Source: an uncultured Chlorobiota bacterium | GTDB taxonomy: Bacteria > Bacteroidota > Ignavibacteria > UBA10030 > UBA6906 | Length of the DNA stretch: 64,000 bases | Direction of reading: 5' to 3' | Assembly: GCA_900696645.1 (NCBI GenBank) | Contig: CAADGV010000021.1 | Coordinates: forward strand, 1-64,000 | Part shown: positions 25,446 to 34,958 of the stretch, piece after piece | Layout: each line of letters starts with the position of its first letter | How positions within the stretch are numbered: the stretch's first letter is position 1 | Notes under the pieces: model-generated | What the model saw: only the letters and a program-made list of their open reading frames with translations | Told to the model about the DNA's origin: nothing | Databases searched by the model: none | Translations under genes and position numbers: made by a program

Positions 25446-26843
25446 ATGAACAGCCAAGAACATCTCGAAAAAGAATCTCTGCAACTCCTCGCCGCCGCGC
25501 TCGCAAAACTAGATGCCGGCTTCGCAAGTCTTCCCCCGTTCTCCGGATCGACAAGCAAGCCTGAAGAACTTGAACGCGTCCTTGCCGAAGTCGCACAGCG
25601 AATGCAGAACAACTATCCCTATTTTCATCCGTTGTATGCGGGACAAATGCTGAAGCCGCCGCATCCGGTGGCGCGTGCAGCGTACGCGCTGGCAATGTGG
25701 ATCAACCCGAACAACCACGCGCTCGACGGCGGACGAGCAAGCTCGGCTATGGAAAAGGAAGCCGTTGCCGAAATAGCGGCAATGTTCGGTTGGAAAGAAC
25801 ATCTCGGTCATCTCACGGGGGGCGGTACGATGGCCAATTTAGAGGCGCTGTGGGTCTCAAATCGGATTCATCCCGGTGTTCTTGTCGCGTCGGCGCAGGC
25901 GCATTACACGCACAGCCGCATCAGCGCCGTGTTGGGATTGAAGTTCGAATCAATTCCCTGCGACCGTAACGGACGGATGGACGTTGCGGCGCTAAAGCGA
26001 AGGCTTGAAGGCGGTGGAGTCGGGACGGTTGTTGCAACCATCGGCACAACGGCAATCGGGTCTGTTGATCCGTTGGTTGAGTTGCTGGAGTTGAGGGAAA
26101 AATACAACTTCCGTCTGCATGCCGATGCGGCGTACGGCGGATATTTCATTCTTGCGGATAATCTTGAGCAGCATGCCCGTTCTGTGTTCGATCATTTAGG
26201 TGAAGCCGATTCGATTGTCATTGATCCCCACAAGCACGGCTTACAACCATACGGCTGCGGTTGTGTGATCTTTCGTGATCCTTCCGTCGGGAGATTCTAC
26301 AAGCACGACTCGCCCTACACGTACTTCAGTTCGGGTGACTTGCATCTCGGAGAGATCAGCTTAGAGTGTTCGCGTCCGGGCGCGGCTGCGGTTGCGTTGT
26401 GGGCAACGCAGAAGCTCCTTCCACTGAAGAAAGGAGGAGAGTTTGCTGCAATGCTCGCAAGCGGACGCGAGGCTGCACTGAAACTATATGAGAAGTTGTA
26501 TAAAGACGCGCGCTTCATTCCCGGTTTCCAGCCTGAGCTTGACATTGTTGTGTGGGCCGTCAAGGCAGCGAGTGTCAACGAATCCTCAATGCTAGCGCGA
26601 AAGATATTTGAAGAGGCGGCAAAAGCAAATCTTCATCTCGCTCTCGCCGAGCTGCCGGTGGAGTTTTTCGATCTTGTAGAAATGAGAAAAGACAGACAAA
26701 CAATTCTCTGTCTCCGGTCCGTTCTCATGAAGCCAGAGCACAAGGATTGGATAGACCGGATCCGGGAAATCCTTGACAGAGTGACGACGAAAGTGGTGCA
26801 AGCGCAAACAAAAATCCCGCCCCCATCAAGAGAGCGGGATTGA
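25446..26843 (+). CDS. PLP-dependent group II amino-acid decarboxylase-like protein
   Basis: 465 aa from the ATG at 25446 (MNSQEHLEKES). The aspartate-aminotransferase fold is evident: HLTGGGTMANLEALWVSNRI binds PLP phosphate, HADAAYGGYF supplies the pyridine-contact Asp, and IDPHKHGLQPYGCG contains the Schiff-base lysine. Group II members decarboxylate aromatic amino acids, glutamate, aspartate or cysteine sulfinate; the substrate here cannot be read from sequence. A hairpin (ATCCCGC at 26814, GCGGGAT at 26834) spans the last codons. Confidence 0.85.
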   Translation: MNSQEHLEKESLQLLAAALAKLDAGFASLPPFSGSTSKPEELERVLAEVAQRMQNNYPYFHPLYAGQMLKPPHPVARAAYALAMWINPNNHALDGGRASSAMEKEAVAEIAAMFGWKEHLGHLTGGGTMANLEALWVSNRIHPGVLVASAQAHYTHSRISAVLGLKFESIPCDRNGRMDVAALKRRLEGGGVGTVVATIGTTAIGSVDPLVELLELREKYNFRLHADAAYGGYFILADNLEQHARSVFDHLGEADSIVIDPHKHGLQPYGCGCVIFRDPSVGRFYKHDSPYTYFSSGDLHLGEISLECSRPGAAAVALWATQKLLPLKKGGEFAAMLASGREAALKLYEKLYKDARFIPGFQPELDIVVWAVKAASVNESSMLARKIFEEAAKANLHLALAELPVEFFDLVEMRKDRQTILCLRSVLMKPEHKDWIDRIREILDRVTTKVVQAQTKIPPPSRERD

Positions 26844-26936
26844 TCTACTATCGTACTCCCTCAAACCTCTCATGCACTCAAGTCGACTGTTTGGAGAAGA
26901 CCTTGAAACGACTTTGCAACATCAAGATCGTGGTTT

Positions 26937-26964
26937 TTAGCCCACGACTTAAGTCGTGGGCTAA
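26937..26964. repeat. Perfect 28-bp palindrome between convergent genes
   Basis: TTAGCCCACGACTT is followed directly by its exact reverse complement. It lies between the convergent decarboxylase and prohibitin genes and could act as a bidirectional terminator or be a REP-like element. Another small hairpin, AACCGTTTCAACGGTT, lies at about 26988. Confidence 0.6.
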
Positions 26965-27040
26965 CAAGATCGAAACCCCGCAATGATAACCGTTTCAACG
27001 GTTTTCGAGCCACCAACCTGAGTTGTTGATTGACAGCAGC

Positions 27041-27934
27041 TTACTTCGTATCCAAAATAATCGGCAGCCCGTCTTTTCCGGCGCCGACAATTACGACTTT
27101 CGCATTGTTTGAGGCCGCCAACTTTTCTGTTGCCTCAATGCCCTTCCAGCGCAACAATTGCTCGCTGATACCCGCGGCAACAATCTTCTGGAAATCTGCA
27201 ATACCCTGCGCCTCGATGCGCTTGCGATCTGCTTCTTGCTTTTCCTTCGTGAGAATGAACTCCATGCGCTGGCTCTCCTGATCTGCCCGCTGCTTTTGCT
27301 CGATCGCTTCAGTCAATTGCGACGGCAGCCCGACATTGCGGAGCGGGGTCGATTCAATGATGATGCCCCTTGCGCCCACGATGCGGGAAAGCTCCTGTTG
27401 AATATTCTCCCCCAAACGCTCACGCTCGCTGGAATATAGTGCGCTCGCCTGAAAGCTGGCCGTCACAGCGCGGCTCACCGAACGAAATTGCGGCTTCAGC
27501 ACAATCTCCTCGTAATCTCCTCCGCTGATCGTTTGATAAACCCGTGCTGCCGAGTCCGGATCAAGCCGGTAGAGCGCGCTGATTTCCAGCCCGATGGTAA
27601 GGCCTTCCTTTGAAAGTACCTGCATATTCTCCTTCAGCTCCTTTGTCTGAATCGAGAACTTGATAACATTCGCGAGAGGATTGACGATGTTGATTCCCGC
27701 GGGAAGCGTTCGGGGAGAAACAATCCCGAAGAAGTTTACGACACCGACGTGACCAGCAGGGATAACTGTAAATGCCTGAGCGATTGTTGCCAGCAAGAAG
27801 AACACGCCGACAGCCGCTGCCAACCCCGCCGACCGGGCGTACAACGGGTTGTTTTCCTGTACAACCTTTTGACGTGCCGAGCGCCACGAGAGGAATGCTC
27901 CGATGGCGATCAGGAATGTAAGAATGAATAACAT
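27041..27934 (-). CDS. Prohibitin/HflC-type SPFH-domain membrane protein
   Basis: 297 aa. A short extracytoplasmic or membrane N-terminus (MLFILTFLIAIGAFLSW, then AAVGVFFLLATIAQAFTVIPAGHVGVV) anchors an SPFH domain (~65-240: GLEISALYRLDPDSAARVYQ, ELSRIVGARGIIIESTPLRN), and a coiled coil follows (EQKQRADQESQRMEFILTKE). Prohibitins form large membrane rings that organise microdomains or modulate FtsH. Stands alone, divergent from the S46 peptidase gene. Confidence 0.88.
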   Translation of the reverse strand: MLFILTFLIAIGAFLSWRSARQKVVQENNPLYARSAGLAAAVGVFFLLATIAQAFTVIPAGHVGVVNFFGIVSPRTLPAGINIVNPLANVIKFSIQTKELKENMQVLSKEGLTIGLEISALYRLDPDSAARVYQTISGGDYEEIVLKPQFRSVSRAVTASFQASALYSSERERLGENIQQELSRIVGARGIIIESTPLRNVGLPSQLTEAIEQKQRADQESQRMEFILTKEKQEADRKRIEAQGIADFQKIVAAGISEQLLRWKGIEATEKLAASNNAKVVIVGAGKDGLPIILDTK

Positions 27935-28152
27935 GGTGGGTTCCTTTCATTTTTAGTGAGTTTGAAACACGTGCCGGGATACTTGCAGAAGGATCTGCGC
28001 TGGGAATGCACACGGTGAATTTCCAAGTTGAATCAAGATACGGACTTGCGGTGCGAGTTGCTATTAGAATCGGCTTGACGTATTTTGAGGTGGACGTGAT
28101 GGTGATCCTCCCGATACAATCCTGTTCTAAACAATAAAAAGTAGAGTAGACT

Positions 28153-30336
28153 ATGAAAAAGCGCGCATTTGTGCTTGCCATGCTGTTTTCGATTTCGACG
28201 TTACAAGTGAACGCCGACGAGGGCATGTGGCTTCTCGACTCCATCAGCAAGCTGCCGATGGATGGAATGAAGAAAGCCGGCCTTGAGTTGACGCCGGAAC
28301 AAATCTTCAGCAACACGAATCCGAGTTTGAAGGACGCAATTGTCCTTCTCCCGGGCGGCACCGGCGGATTTGTTTCTGAGGAAGGATTGATCGTCACGAA
28401 CCATCATATTGCATTCGCGGGAATTCAGGAACTGAGTTCGGAGGGGGATGATTATCTGAAAAACGGCTTTCTGGCGACAAGCCGCGACAAGGAACTTTCG
28501 ACATCCTACACAGCCGAAATCGTTCAAACCATCACGGATGTAACCGACGAAGTTCTTTCTGCAACAACCGATGAAATGAAAGAGGATGAACGCGAGCGGG
28601 CGACCCGCTCGAAGCGAAAGGAGATAGAAGATCGTGTTCAAGACAGCACAAATCTGGCTTGCCGCGTCGCCGATATGTATGGCGGCGTCAAGTATTACCT
28701 GTTTACTTCACTTCAGTTGAAGGATGTCCGGCTCGTTTACGCCCCTCCGGAAGCCATTGGCGTATTCGGCGGCGAAACGGATAACTGGACGTGGCCGCGA
28801 CACACTGGGGATTTCGCGCTGATGAGGGCATACGTCGGGCCCGATGGAAAGCCGGCGAAGTATTCCGAATTGAACATTCCCTACACCCCAAGAAAATTCC
28901 TGCCGATTTCACTGGATGGTGTTCCCGAACACTCGTTCGCAATGATTATGGGGTTTCCGGGAAGAACGTTCCGCTATCGCGAAGCGGCATCCATTCAACT
29001 TTCACAGGAAGTAACGTTGCCTCTGACGAACGACCTTTTCAAACTCCGGACGGGCATCATTGAACGCTGGAGTAACAGGGACCGGACCATCGCCATCAAG
29101 TATGCAAGCAAACACAGGCGTCTTGCCAACACGCAGAAGAACTCCGTCGGCACGTTGCAGGGTTTGCGGCGGACGGGGCTTGTTTCCGCCAAACACGCCG
29201 ATGAGGCGCGACTCGCGGCATACATTTCCTCAAATCCCCGCGCGGCAAGAAAATACGGCAACCTTCTCACAGACATGAAAGCCGCAAATGATGAACTCCG
29301 TTCCTTCAGCACAAAGAGCATTTTTGTCAATAACGTGAACGGGGCCGTCGAGTTGTTCATGATCGCGGGACGGTTCGGCACCTATCTCAATTCTCTCAAG
29401 AAGGATGATGCCGGACGAATGCGCGACCCGGAGGAGAAAGACCGCCAGCCTGTCAGGGAGTTTCTCGCCGGCCTGTTCAAGAACTTCGACGTAGATGTCG
29501 ACAAGGAAATGCTGACGGCGTTGATATTGAAGAATGCCGAACTTCCGGAGAATCAGCAAGTGAAGGTATTTGCGGAGATTTACGGACGGCGAACGGGGAA
29601 CGATCGCGAAAGGCGGGTCCGGGAATTCGTCAACGAATTGTATGAAGATACGCGACTTGCCTCGGAGGAAAACAGCGTAAAATTGCTGATGCGAAAACCA
29701 TCCGCCATTCTCGATGACGAGGCGGTTGTGTTCCACCAGAAGTATTCGACGGAAGCTTCCGCCGTTTCGGCAAGTTATCAAAGTGTGTTACGCAAACTCA
29801 ATGGACTTCGAACGCGCTACGTGGAAGCATGGCTTGAATGGAAAGGGGATGATCTCACCTATCCCGACGCAAACCGGACGATTCGCTTCACCTACGGTAC
29901 AGTTCAGCCGCTGGCTCCGAGAGACGCGGTGGTGTATTCCACAGTTACGACTCTTGCGGGAGTAATGGAGAAAGAATCCGATGAACCGGATTTCCACGTT
30001 CCCGCAAAACTGAAGGAACTCTGGCAGAACAAAGACTTCGGCCCGTATGCCGATCCGAAGTTGAAGGATGTTCCGGTTGCATTTATTTCCAATCTCGACA
30101 TCACTGGCGGCAACTCCGGCAGCCCGGTGATTAACGGGAAGGGCGAGTTGATCGGCTGCGCGTTCGACGGCAACTGGGAAGGCGTTGTGGGCGACTACAT
30201 TTTTGAAGACAACTTGAATCGCTGCATCAGTGTCGATTCGCGCTACATGCTGTTTGTGCTTGACAAGTTTTCCGGCGGCGGGAATATCTTGAAGGAGTTG
30301 GTGATTCACCGTGAAGGGGCTCGCGGTACATTGTAG
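28153..30336 (+). CDS. S46 family dipeptidyl-peptidase, DPP7-type
   Basis: 727 aa exported serine dipeptidyl aminopeptidase. Signal peptide ~1-21. Chymotrypsin-like half-domains hold the triad: His in VTNHHIAF (82-88), Asp in DNWTWPRHTGDF, Ser in TGGNSGSPVING. The residue 18 positions after the catalytic Ser, which in this family is Gly in DPP7 and Arg in the acidic-residue-specific DPP11, reads Gly here (AFDGNWEG), so cleavage after hydrophobic residues is expected. Works with other peptidases to feed on extracellular protein in the periplasm. A terminator follows at 30361. Confidence 0.92.
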   Translation: MKKRAFVLAMLFSISTLQVNADEGMWLLDSISKLPMDGMKKAGLELTPEQIFSNTNPSLKDAIVLLPGGTGGFVSEEGLIVTNHHIAFAGIQELSSEGDDYLKNGFLATSRDKELSTSYTAEIVQTITDVTDEVLSATTDEMKEDERERATRSKRKEIEDRVQDSTNLACRVADMYGGVKYYLFTSLQLKDVRLVYAPPEAIGVFGGETDNWTWPRHTGDFALMRAYVGPDGKPAKYSELNIPYTPRKFLPISLDGVPEHSFAMIMGFPGRTFRYREAASIQLSQEVTLPLTNDLFKLRTGIIERWSNRDRTIAIKYASKHRRLANTQKNSVGTLQGLRRTGLVSAKHADEARLAAYISSNPRAARKYGNLLTDMKAANDELRSFSTKSIFVNNVNGAVELFMIAGRFGTYLNSLKKDDAGRMRDPEEKDRQPVREFLAGLFKNFDVDVDKEMLTALILKNAELPENQQVKVFAEIYGRRTGNDRERRVREFVNELYEDTRLASEENSVKLLMRKPSAILDDEAVVFHQKYSTEASAVSASYQSVLRKLNGLRTRYVEAWLEWKGDDLTYPDANRTIRFTYGTVQPLAPRDAVVYSTVTTLAGVMEKESDEPDFHVPAKLKELWQNKDFGPYADPKLKDVPVAFISNLDITGGNSGSPVINGKGELIGCAFDGNWEGVVGDYIFEDNLNRCISVDSRYMLFVLDKFSGGGNILKELVIHREGARGTL

Positions 30337-30360
30337 ATTGACCGCATAAGAAGATTTACT

Positions 30361-30397
30361 AACGGGCTTCCGGCATTCGGATAGCCCGTTATCTTTT
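30361..30397 (+). terminator. Rho-independent terminator of the S46 peptidase gene
   Basis: AACGGGCT and AGCCCGTT form an 8-bp stem followed by ATCTTTTTC. The remaining sequence up to 30629 (about 230 bp) shows no gene or clear repeat. Confidence 0.75.
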
Positions 30398-30629
30398 TCA
30401 TGCTCGAAGTGGCCGTTTCAGCGTCATAGTAAGCAGGGGGCGATTCTTATTTGTTGAATGGCAACGCGTCGGACGACCCATCTCCAAAAGAACTCCCGAA
30501 GCCAATCCTTTTGCGAGTCTATACTGCACAACGACTTGTCGCTGAATACTCCATTTGGGGTATTGATTGCCAAATCGCCTATCTCCATTTTCTTGTTTAC
30601 TGAATACAGTTCTTATTCTTGGGGGATCC

Positions 30630-31931
30630 ATGAAGTACGCACAAATCTCATTTCCTGCTTCTGTTTTTTTGTTATTCTCGCTGTTTTTGAACAATCTTGC
30701 AAATGCCCAATGGCAGAAAGTCTCCTCGCTGAACGTCGGCACAACAGGCAAGATCGTTTCACACGGTCAGGCTATTCTCCTTTATGGAAGCCAGAGCGGC
30801 CCGCGGCTGCATCGTTCAACAAACAACGGTGATTCTTGGGAAGAGATTTCGGGGGGACTTCCCGGGGCGGCTTCCGATATCTTCAGCTTCAATGGAACGT
30901 TGTACGCCGTGTACTTGAGCACAGTGTACACATCCACCAATCTGGGCGAAACGTGGACGCCGCTTTCATCCGTTACTGTTACGGGCAACGGCGCGTTGAT
31001 AGGCATGGCGGCGGATGGGGCGACTCTGTTTGCCTTCTCGAACCGGAAATCTGTTTTTAGATCAACAAATAACGGCTCAAACTGGAACGAGTATATCATC
31101 AACGATCCGGGAAGCTTCACGATGGTTGATTTCTGCGCGGTCGGCAACAGATTCGCAGCGACTGTAACAGGCGGCTCCACGGTGAGCGGCGCATGGATTT
31201 CGGAAGATGGCGGGACAAACTGGACGCGCAAAAACCCGACAACGGCGGCAAGCAACATCTATGCACATAACAACATCGTGTATGGACTGACATTCGGCGG
31301 GGGTGTGTTCCGGATGGAAAGCGGCAGTTCGAACTGGACGGAAAGCAACAACGGCATGCCCGATAACGGACAATTCGTGATTCCCTATTCAGTCACTTCA
31401 CGTGCCAACGAACTGTACGTGTACTACATACAGCTTGTCTCCAACAGAACGGGCGTGCTTGTTTCGACGACGAACGGCCAATCGTGGACGCAGTTGGATT
31501 CGACGGGCTTTCCGCCTGCAAATGCCGCCGGTACATCACGACGCCTTGCGGCAAACGCCACTCACATGTTCTTCTACAACTACGCAACAACCGCCGCAGG
31601 CGGAGTGTATCGTGCGGTGCTTTCGCCGAGCGCAGTCGAATACACAGGAGAACAGGCGGTGCCTGACGAGTTCGTGCTTCATCAGAACTATCCGAACCCG
31701 TTCAATCCTGCAACCACAATCCGCTTTTCAGTGCCGGCTACTAACTTGCCTGTTCGCCTGCGTGTGTTCGATGTGTTGGGGAGGGAGATGGCCGAGATCG
31801 TCAACGAACGTCTCGAAGCGGGCACATATCAAGCCACATTCTACGCGAGAAACATCGCAAGCGGCAATTACTTCTACCGGCTGGAGATTGATGGTAGAGT
31901 TCAAACGAGGCTGATGACGCTGGTAAAGTAG
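30630..31931 (+). CDS. Secreted BNR/sortilin-like beta-propeller protein with T9SS sorting domain
   Basis: 433 aa from the ATG at 30630 (GGGGGA upstream), which opens a signal peptide ending NLANAQ; the longer upstream reading frame lacks one. Asp-box-like repeats recur through the body: RSTNNGDSWEEIS, TSTNLGETWTPLS, RSTNNGSNWNEY, SEDGGTNWTRK, STTNGQSWTQL, giving a propeller of the kind found in YCF48/sortilin-like proteins. The C-terminus is a T9SS sorting domain (NYPNPFNPATTIRF ... TRLMTLVK). Likely a surface binding or scaffold protein; no catalytic motif seen. Confidence 0.85.
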   Translation: MKYAQISFPASVFLLFSLFLNNLANAQWQKVSSLNVGTTGKIVSHGQAILLYGSQSGPRLHRSTNNGDSWEEISGGLPGAASDIFSFNGTLYAVYLSTVYTSTNLGETWTPLSSVTVTGNGALIGMAADGATLFAFSNRKSVFRSTNNGSNWNEYIINDPGSFTMVDFCAVGNRFAATVTGGSTVSGAWISEDGGTNWTRKNPTTAASNIYAHNNIVYGLTFGGGVFRMESGSSNWTESNNGMPDNGQFVIPYSVTSRANELYVYYIQLVSNRTGVLVSTTNGQSWTQLDSTGFPPANAAGTSRRLAANATHMFFYNYATTAAGGVYRAVLSPSAVEYTGEQAVPDEFVLHQNYPNPFNPATTIRFSVPATNLPVRLRVFDVLGREMAEIVNERLEAGTYQATFYARNIASGNYFYRLEIDGRVQTRLMTLVK

Positions 31932-31957
31932 GATTCAACAATCAGGAAGACAAGGGA

Positions 31958-31988
31958 AAGTCCGGGTTACTGCCGGACTTTTCTTTTG
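31958..31988 (+). terminator. Rho-independent terminator after the propeller gene
   Basis: AAGTCCGG and CCGGACTT pair perfectly and are followed by TTCTTTTG. Confidence 0.75.
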
Positions 31989-32027
31989 CAGCGTTGCCCT
32001 CCGACTGATTTCTGATTATGTTGAGTT

Positions 32028-32903
32028 ATGCAAACTCACAATGCCCTTCTCGGCGCTCACATGTCCACCGAAGGCGGCGTGCACACGGCGTTCGAACGCG
32101 GCACACGCATCGGCTGCACTACAATGCAGGTATTTGTCAAGAACAACAACCAATGGGCCGGCAAGCCGCAATCGGAACACGACATTTCCCTCTACAAATC
32201 TGAAAAAGCAAAGTCGGCAATTGCCCCCGTTGTTGCTCATGCAGCGTATCTCATTAATCTTTGCTCGACAAACGCAGGCGTCCTGAAGAAATCCCGCACA
32301 GCATTTGAAGACGAGCTGAAACGCTGCGAAGGGTTTGGCATCGAAGCGCTGATCTTTCATCCCGGCGCGCATCTTGGTGCAGGAGAGGAAGAAGGCATCA
32401 AACGTATTGCTGAATTGCTGAATCTCGTTCACCAAAGGACGAAAGGCTTCCGCGTCCTCAGTACGCTGGAATGTACTGCAGGACAGGGAAGCGCAATCGG
32501 CTATCGGTTCGAACATCTTCGCGACATTATCAATTTGGTTGATGAAAAAGAACGGCTGGCTGTCTGCCTCGATACATGCCATCTCTTTGCCGCCGGCTAT
32601 AATATCGGGACGGAAGAAGGGTGGAATGACACCATCTCACAATTCGATAAGATTGTTGGATTGGACCGGCTCGTCGCAATACACACCAACGACTCGAAGA
32701 AGGAACTTGGCTCCCGCGTCGACCGGCACGAACATATCGGCAAGGGGATGATCGGGTTGACCGGTTTCCGAATGTTGATGAATGACGAGAGGCTTGCACA
32801 CATTCCGAAGCTCCTCGAAACACCAAAAAGCGAGGATATGCACGAAGATGTGGAGAATATGGATCTTTTAAAATCGTTGATTCATGACGGAAATAGAGGA
32901 TAA
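32028..32903 (+). CDS. nfo: Endonuclease IV (AP endonuclease)
   Basis: 291 aa, normal length. Zinc-dependent TIM-barrel AP endonuclease of base-excision repair. Signature stretches: LLGAHMSTEGGVHTAFERG at the N-terminus, LIFHPGAHLG, LSTLECTAGQGSAIGYRFE, AVCLDTCHLFAAGYNI and DRHEHIGKGMIGLTGFRMLM carry the His/Glu/Asp ligands of the trinuclear zinc site. Single-gene unit between a terminator and a secreted DinB-like gene. Confidence 0.95.
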   Translation: MQTHNALLGAHMSTEGGVHTAFERGTRIGCTTMQVFVKNNNQWAGKPQSEHDISLYKSEKAKSAIAPVVAHAAYLINLCSTNAGVLKKSRTAFEDELKRCEGFGIEALIFHPGAHLGAGEEEGIKRIAELLNLVHQRTKGFRVLSTLECTAGQGSAIGYRFEHLRDIINLVDEKERLAVCLDTCHLFAAGYNIGTEEGWNDTISQFDKIVGLDRLVAIHTNDSKKELGSRVDRHEHIGKGMIGLTGFRMLMNDERLAHIPKLLETPKSEDMHEDVENMDLLKSLIHDGNRG

Positions 32904-33008
32904 TCCGGCAGGGAACAAGTTGAGTTTCATGTTCAGATTGCTTAGACTTCCACACCTCGGTCACATCTCTAAACTGTTCTTTCACAATCCCCAGAAAGGA
33001 GTTGCGTT

Positions 33009-33584
33009 ATGAAACGCAGCGTGTTGTTTGCAGTGTTGCTGTTTGCCGGTTCACTCGTGTATGCCGATGAGCCGAAGGGTTTCCGGGCCGATCTGCTCGG
33101 ACAGATTGAATATGTGCAGAAACAGATTGCGGATCTGGAAAATGCCATTCCCGACAAGAAGATGACATGGCGTCCGGCGAAGGGTGTTCGCTCAATCAGC
33201 GAAGTGTACATGCACGTCGTTTTTGCCAACTACCTTCTGGCGAAGTTTGCCGGCGTTGAACTTCCTGCGGATGTGATGTTGCCCGCGATGAACGAAATGA
33301 CGAAGGCCGAAGCTGCGGTAACAAATAAGAAGGAAATCGCCGACCGGCTGCAAAAATCGTTTGAATTTCTGAAAACCTCAATCAAAAACATGTCCGACGA
33401 AGACCTGGAGAAGCCCGTAACGTTTTTCGGCCAGGAAACAAATGTGCGCGGCATGTTGTTGACCGCGTTCGCGCATCATCATGAACATCTTGGCCAGTCG
33501 ATTGCCTACGCGCGCATGAACGGTATCGTGCCGCCATGGACAGCCGCCCAGCAGGCTGAAATGGAGAAGGCGGCAAAGAAGTAA
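33009..33584 (+). CDS. Exported DinB-family protein
   Basis: 191 aa with a signal peptide (MKRSVLFAVLLFAGSLVYA) after a good AGAAAGGAG site. The four-helix DinB/YfiT fold has three candidate metal histidines: one in EVYMHVVFANYLL and two in AFAHHHEHLGQSI. Most DinB proteins are cytosolic, bacillithiol- or metal-dependent transferase-like; an exported form is common in the Bacteroidota group but of unknown role. A GC-rich hairpin without a long T-run follows at about 33596-33623. Confidence 0.82.
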   Translation: MKRSVLFAVLLFAGSLVYADEPKGFRADLLGQIEYVQKQIADLENAIPDKKMTWRPAKGVRSISEVYMHVVFANYLLAKFAGVELPADVMLPAMNEMTKAEAAVTNKKEIADRLQKSFEFLKTSIKNMSDEDLEKPVTFFGQETNVRGMLLTAFAHHHEHLGQSIAYARMNGIVPPWTAAQQAEMEKAAKK

Positions 33585-33654
33585 GACGAATCATCGGGCA
33601 GGCTCGTCTCGCCGGGCCTGCCGCACATTTCCCATCTCATCACATCAAAAGACC

Positions 33655-34956
33655 ATGAATTTCCTTTTTCGGCTAATAGCGCTTGTGTGTATAGTCATGA
33701 CCGCTTCTGCACAAGCACAGGAAAAACCACACGTGTTTCGCGGGGCAACCATCTATCCCATCGAAGGCGACCCGATTGAAAACGGCGTGCTTGTTGTCCG
33801 CAACGGCATAATCGTGAGTGTCGGCCCGGCGCAAAGCGTCACCGTTCCCTCCGACGCCGTTGTCGTTGACGTGTCGGGCAAAGTCATCATGCCGGGACTT
33901 GTTGACACTCATTCACACATCGGCAGAGGATCGGGTGGCGACCGCTCGGCTGCGCTTCATCCTGATGTCCGCATTCTCGATGCAATTGACGTTAGGGATG
34001 ATTCATTCAAGAAAGCGCTGGCAGGCGGCATTACGACTGTGAATGTGATGCCGGGGTCGGGGCACCTGATGAGCGGGCAGACTGCGTACCTGAAAATCCG
34101 TAATGCTAATGTCATTGAAGATATGCTCTTCTGCAAAGATCCGCTGAACGACATTTGCGGCGGAATGAAGATGGCAAACGGAACGAACTCAATCGGCGAA
34201 AAACCGTTTCCCGGAACGCGGGCAAAGTCGGCGGCAATGGTTCGCCAGCTCTTCCTGAAGGCGCAAGACTATCGCTCGAAGATCCAAGCAGCGAAAGGCG
34301 ACACGACGAAACTACCGAAGCGTGATCTCGAAATGGAAGCTATGCTTCAGGTGCTGGATGGGAAGCGTATCGTTCAGCATCATACACACAGCGCGTATGA
34401 CATCATAACCGTATTGCGAATAGCCAAAGAGTTCGGGCATCGCGTCGTTCTGCACCACGTCAGCGAAGCGTGGAAAGTGGCAAAGGAGATTGCCGAAGCC
34501 GGGGCAATGTGTTCTGTGATTATGATTGATTCCCCCGGGGGAAAACTGGAAGCGGCGGAGTTGAGCTACAAGACGGGCGCAATGCTCGAAAAGGCCGGCG
34601 TTGTTGTTGCCTTTCACACAGATGACGGCATAACGGACTCGCGCCACTTTCTCCGCAGCGCGGCATTCGGTGTGCGTGCAGGCATGTCTCGCAAGAAGGC
34701 GCTCGAGTCGGTGACCATTGCCGGAGCAATGATGATGGATCTCGACAAACGCGTCGGCTCGTTGAAGACGGGCAAGGACGCCGATTTCATCGTCCTCTCC
34801 GGCGATCCGCTCAGCGTGTACACGCATATCGAGCAGACGTGGGTTGAGGGAGTGAAGATGTACGACCGCTCGAATCCTGACGACAGGAAATTCTCGGTTG
34901 GCGGCTACAACGTCTTCCGCAGCGGCAATGCGTACGATACGTGCGAAGGAGAGTGA
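33655..34956 (+). CDS. Exported amidohydrolase, metal site intact
   Basis: 433 aa with signal peptide (~1-22). Amidohydrolase superfamily TIM barrel with a full ligand set: HxH in GLVDTHSHIGRG, His in QHHTHSAYDI, His in RVVLHHVSEAW and Asp in VVAFHTDDGITDS. The flanking composite beta-sandwich (PHVFRGATIYPIEGDP at the start and SLKTGKDADFIVLSGDPL at the end) is typical of imidazolonepropionase/dihydroorotase-like members. The substrate is unknown. It overlaps the intergenic space of only 2 bp with the next amidohydrolase and is surely co-transcribed. Confidence 0.88.
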   Translation: MNFLFRLIALVCIVMTASAQAQEKPHVFRGATIYPIEGDPIENGVLVVRNGIIVSVGPAQSVTVPSDAVVVDVSGKVIMPGLVDTHSHIGRGSGGDRSAALHPDVRILDAIDVRDDSFKKALAGGITTVNVMPGSGHLMSGQTAYLKIRNANVIEDMLFCKDPLNDICGGMKMANGTNSIGEKPFPGTRAKSAAMVRQLFLKAQDYRSKIQAAKGDTTKLPKRDLEMEAMLQVLDGKRIVQHHTHSAYDIITVLRIAKEFGHRVVLHHVSEAWKVAKEIAEAGAMCSVIMIDSPGGKLEAAELSYKTGAMLEKAGVVVAFHTDDGITDSRHFLRSAAFGVRAGMSRKKALESVTIAGAMMMDLDKRVGSLKTGKDADFIVLSGDPLSVYTHIEQTWVEGVKMYDRSNPDDRKFSVGGYNVFRSGNAYDTCEGE

Positions 34957-34958
34957 CG

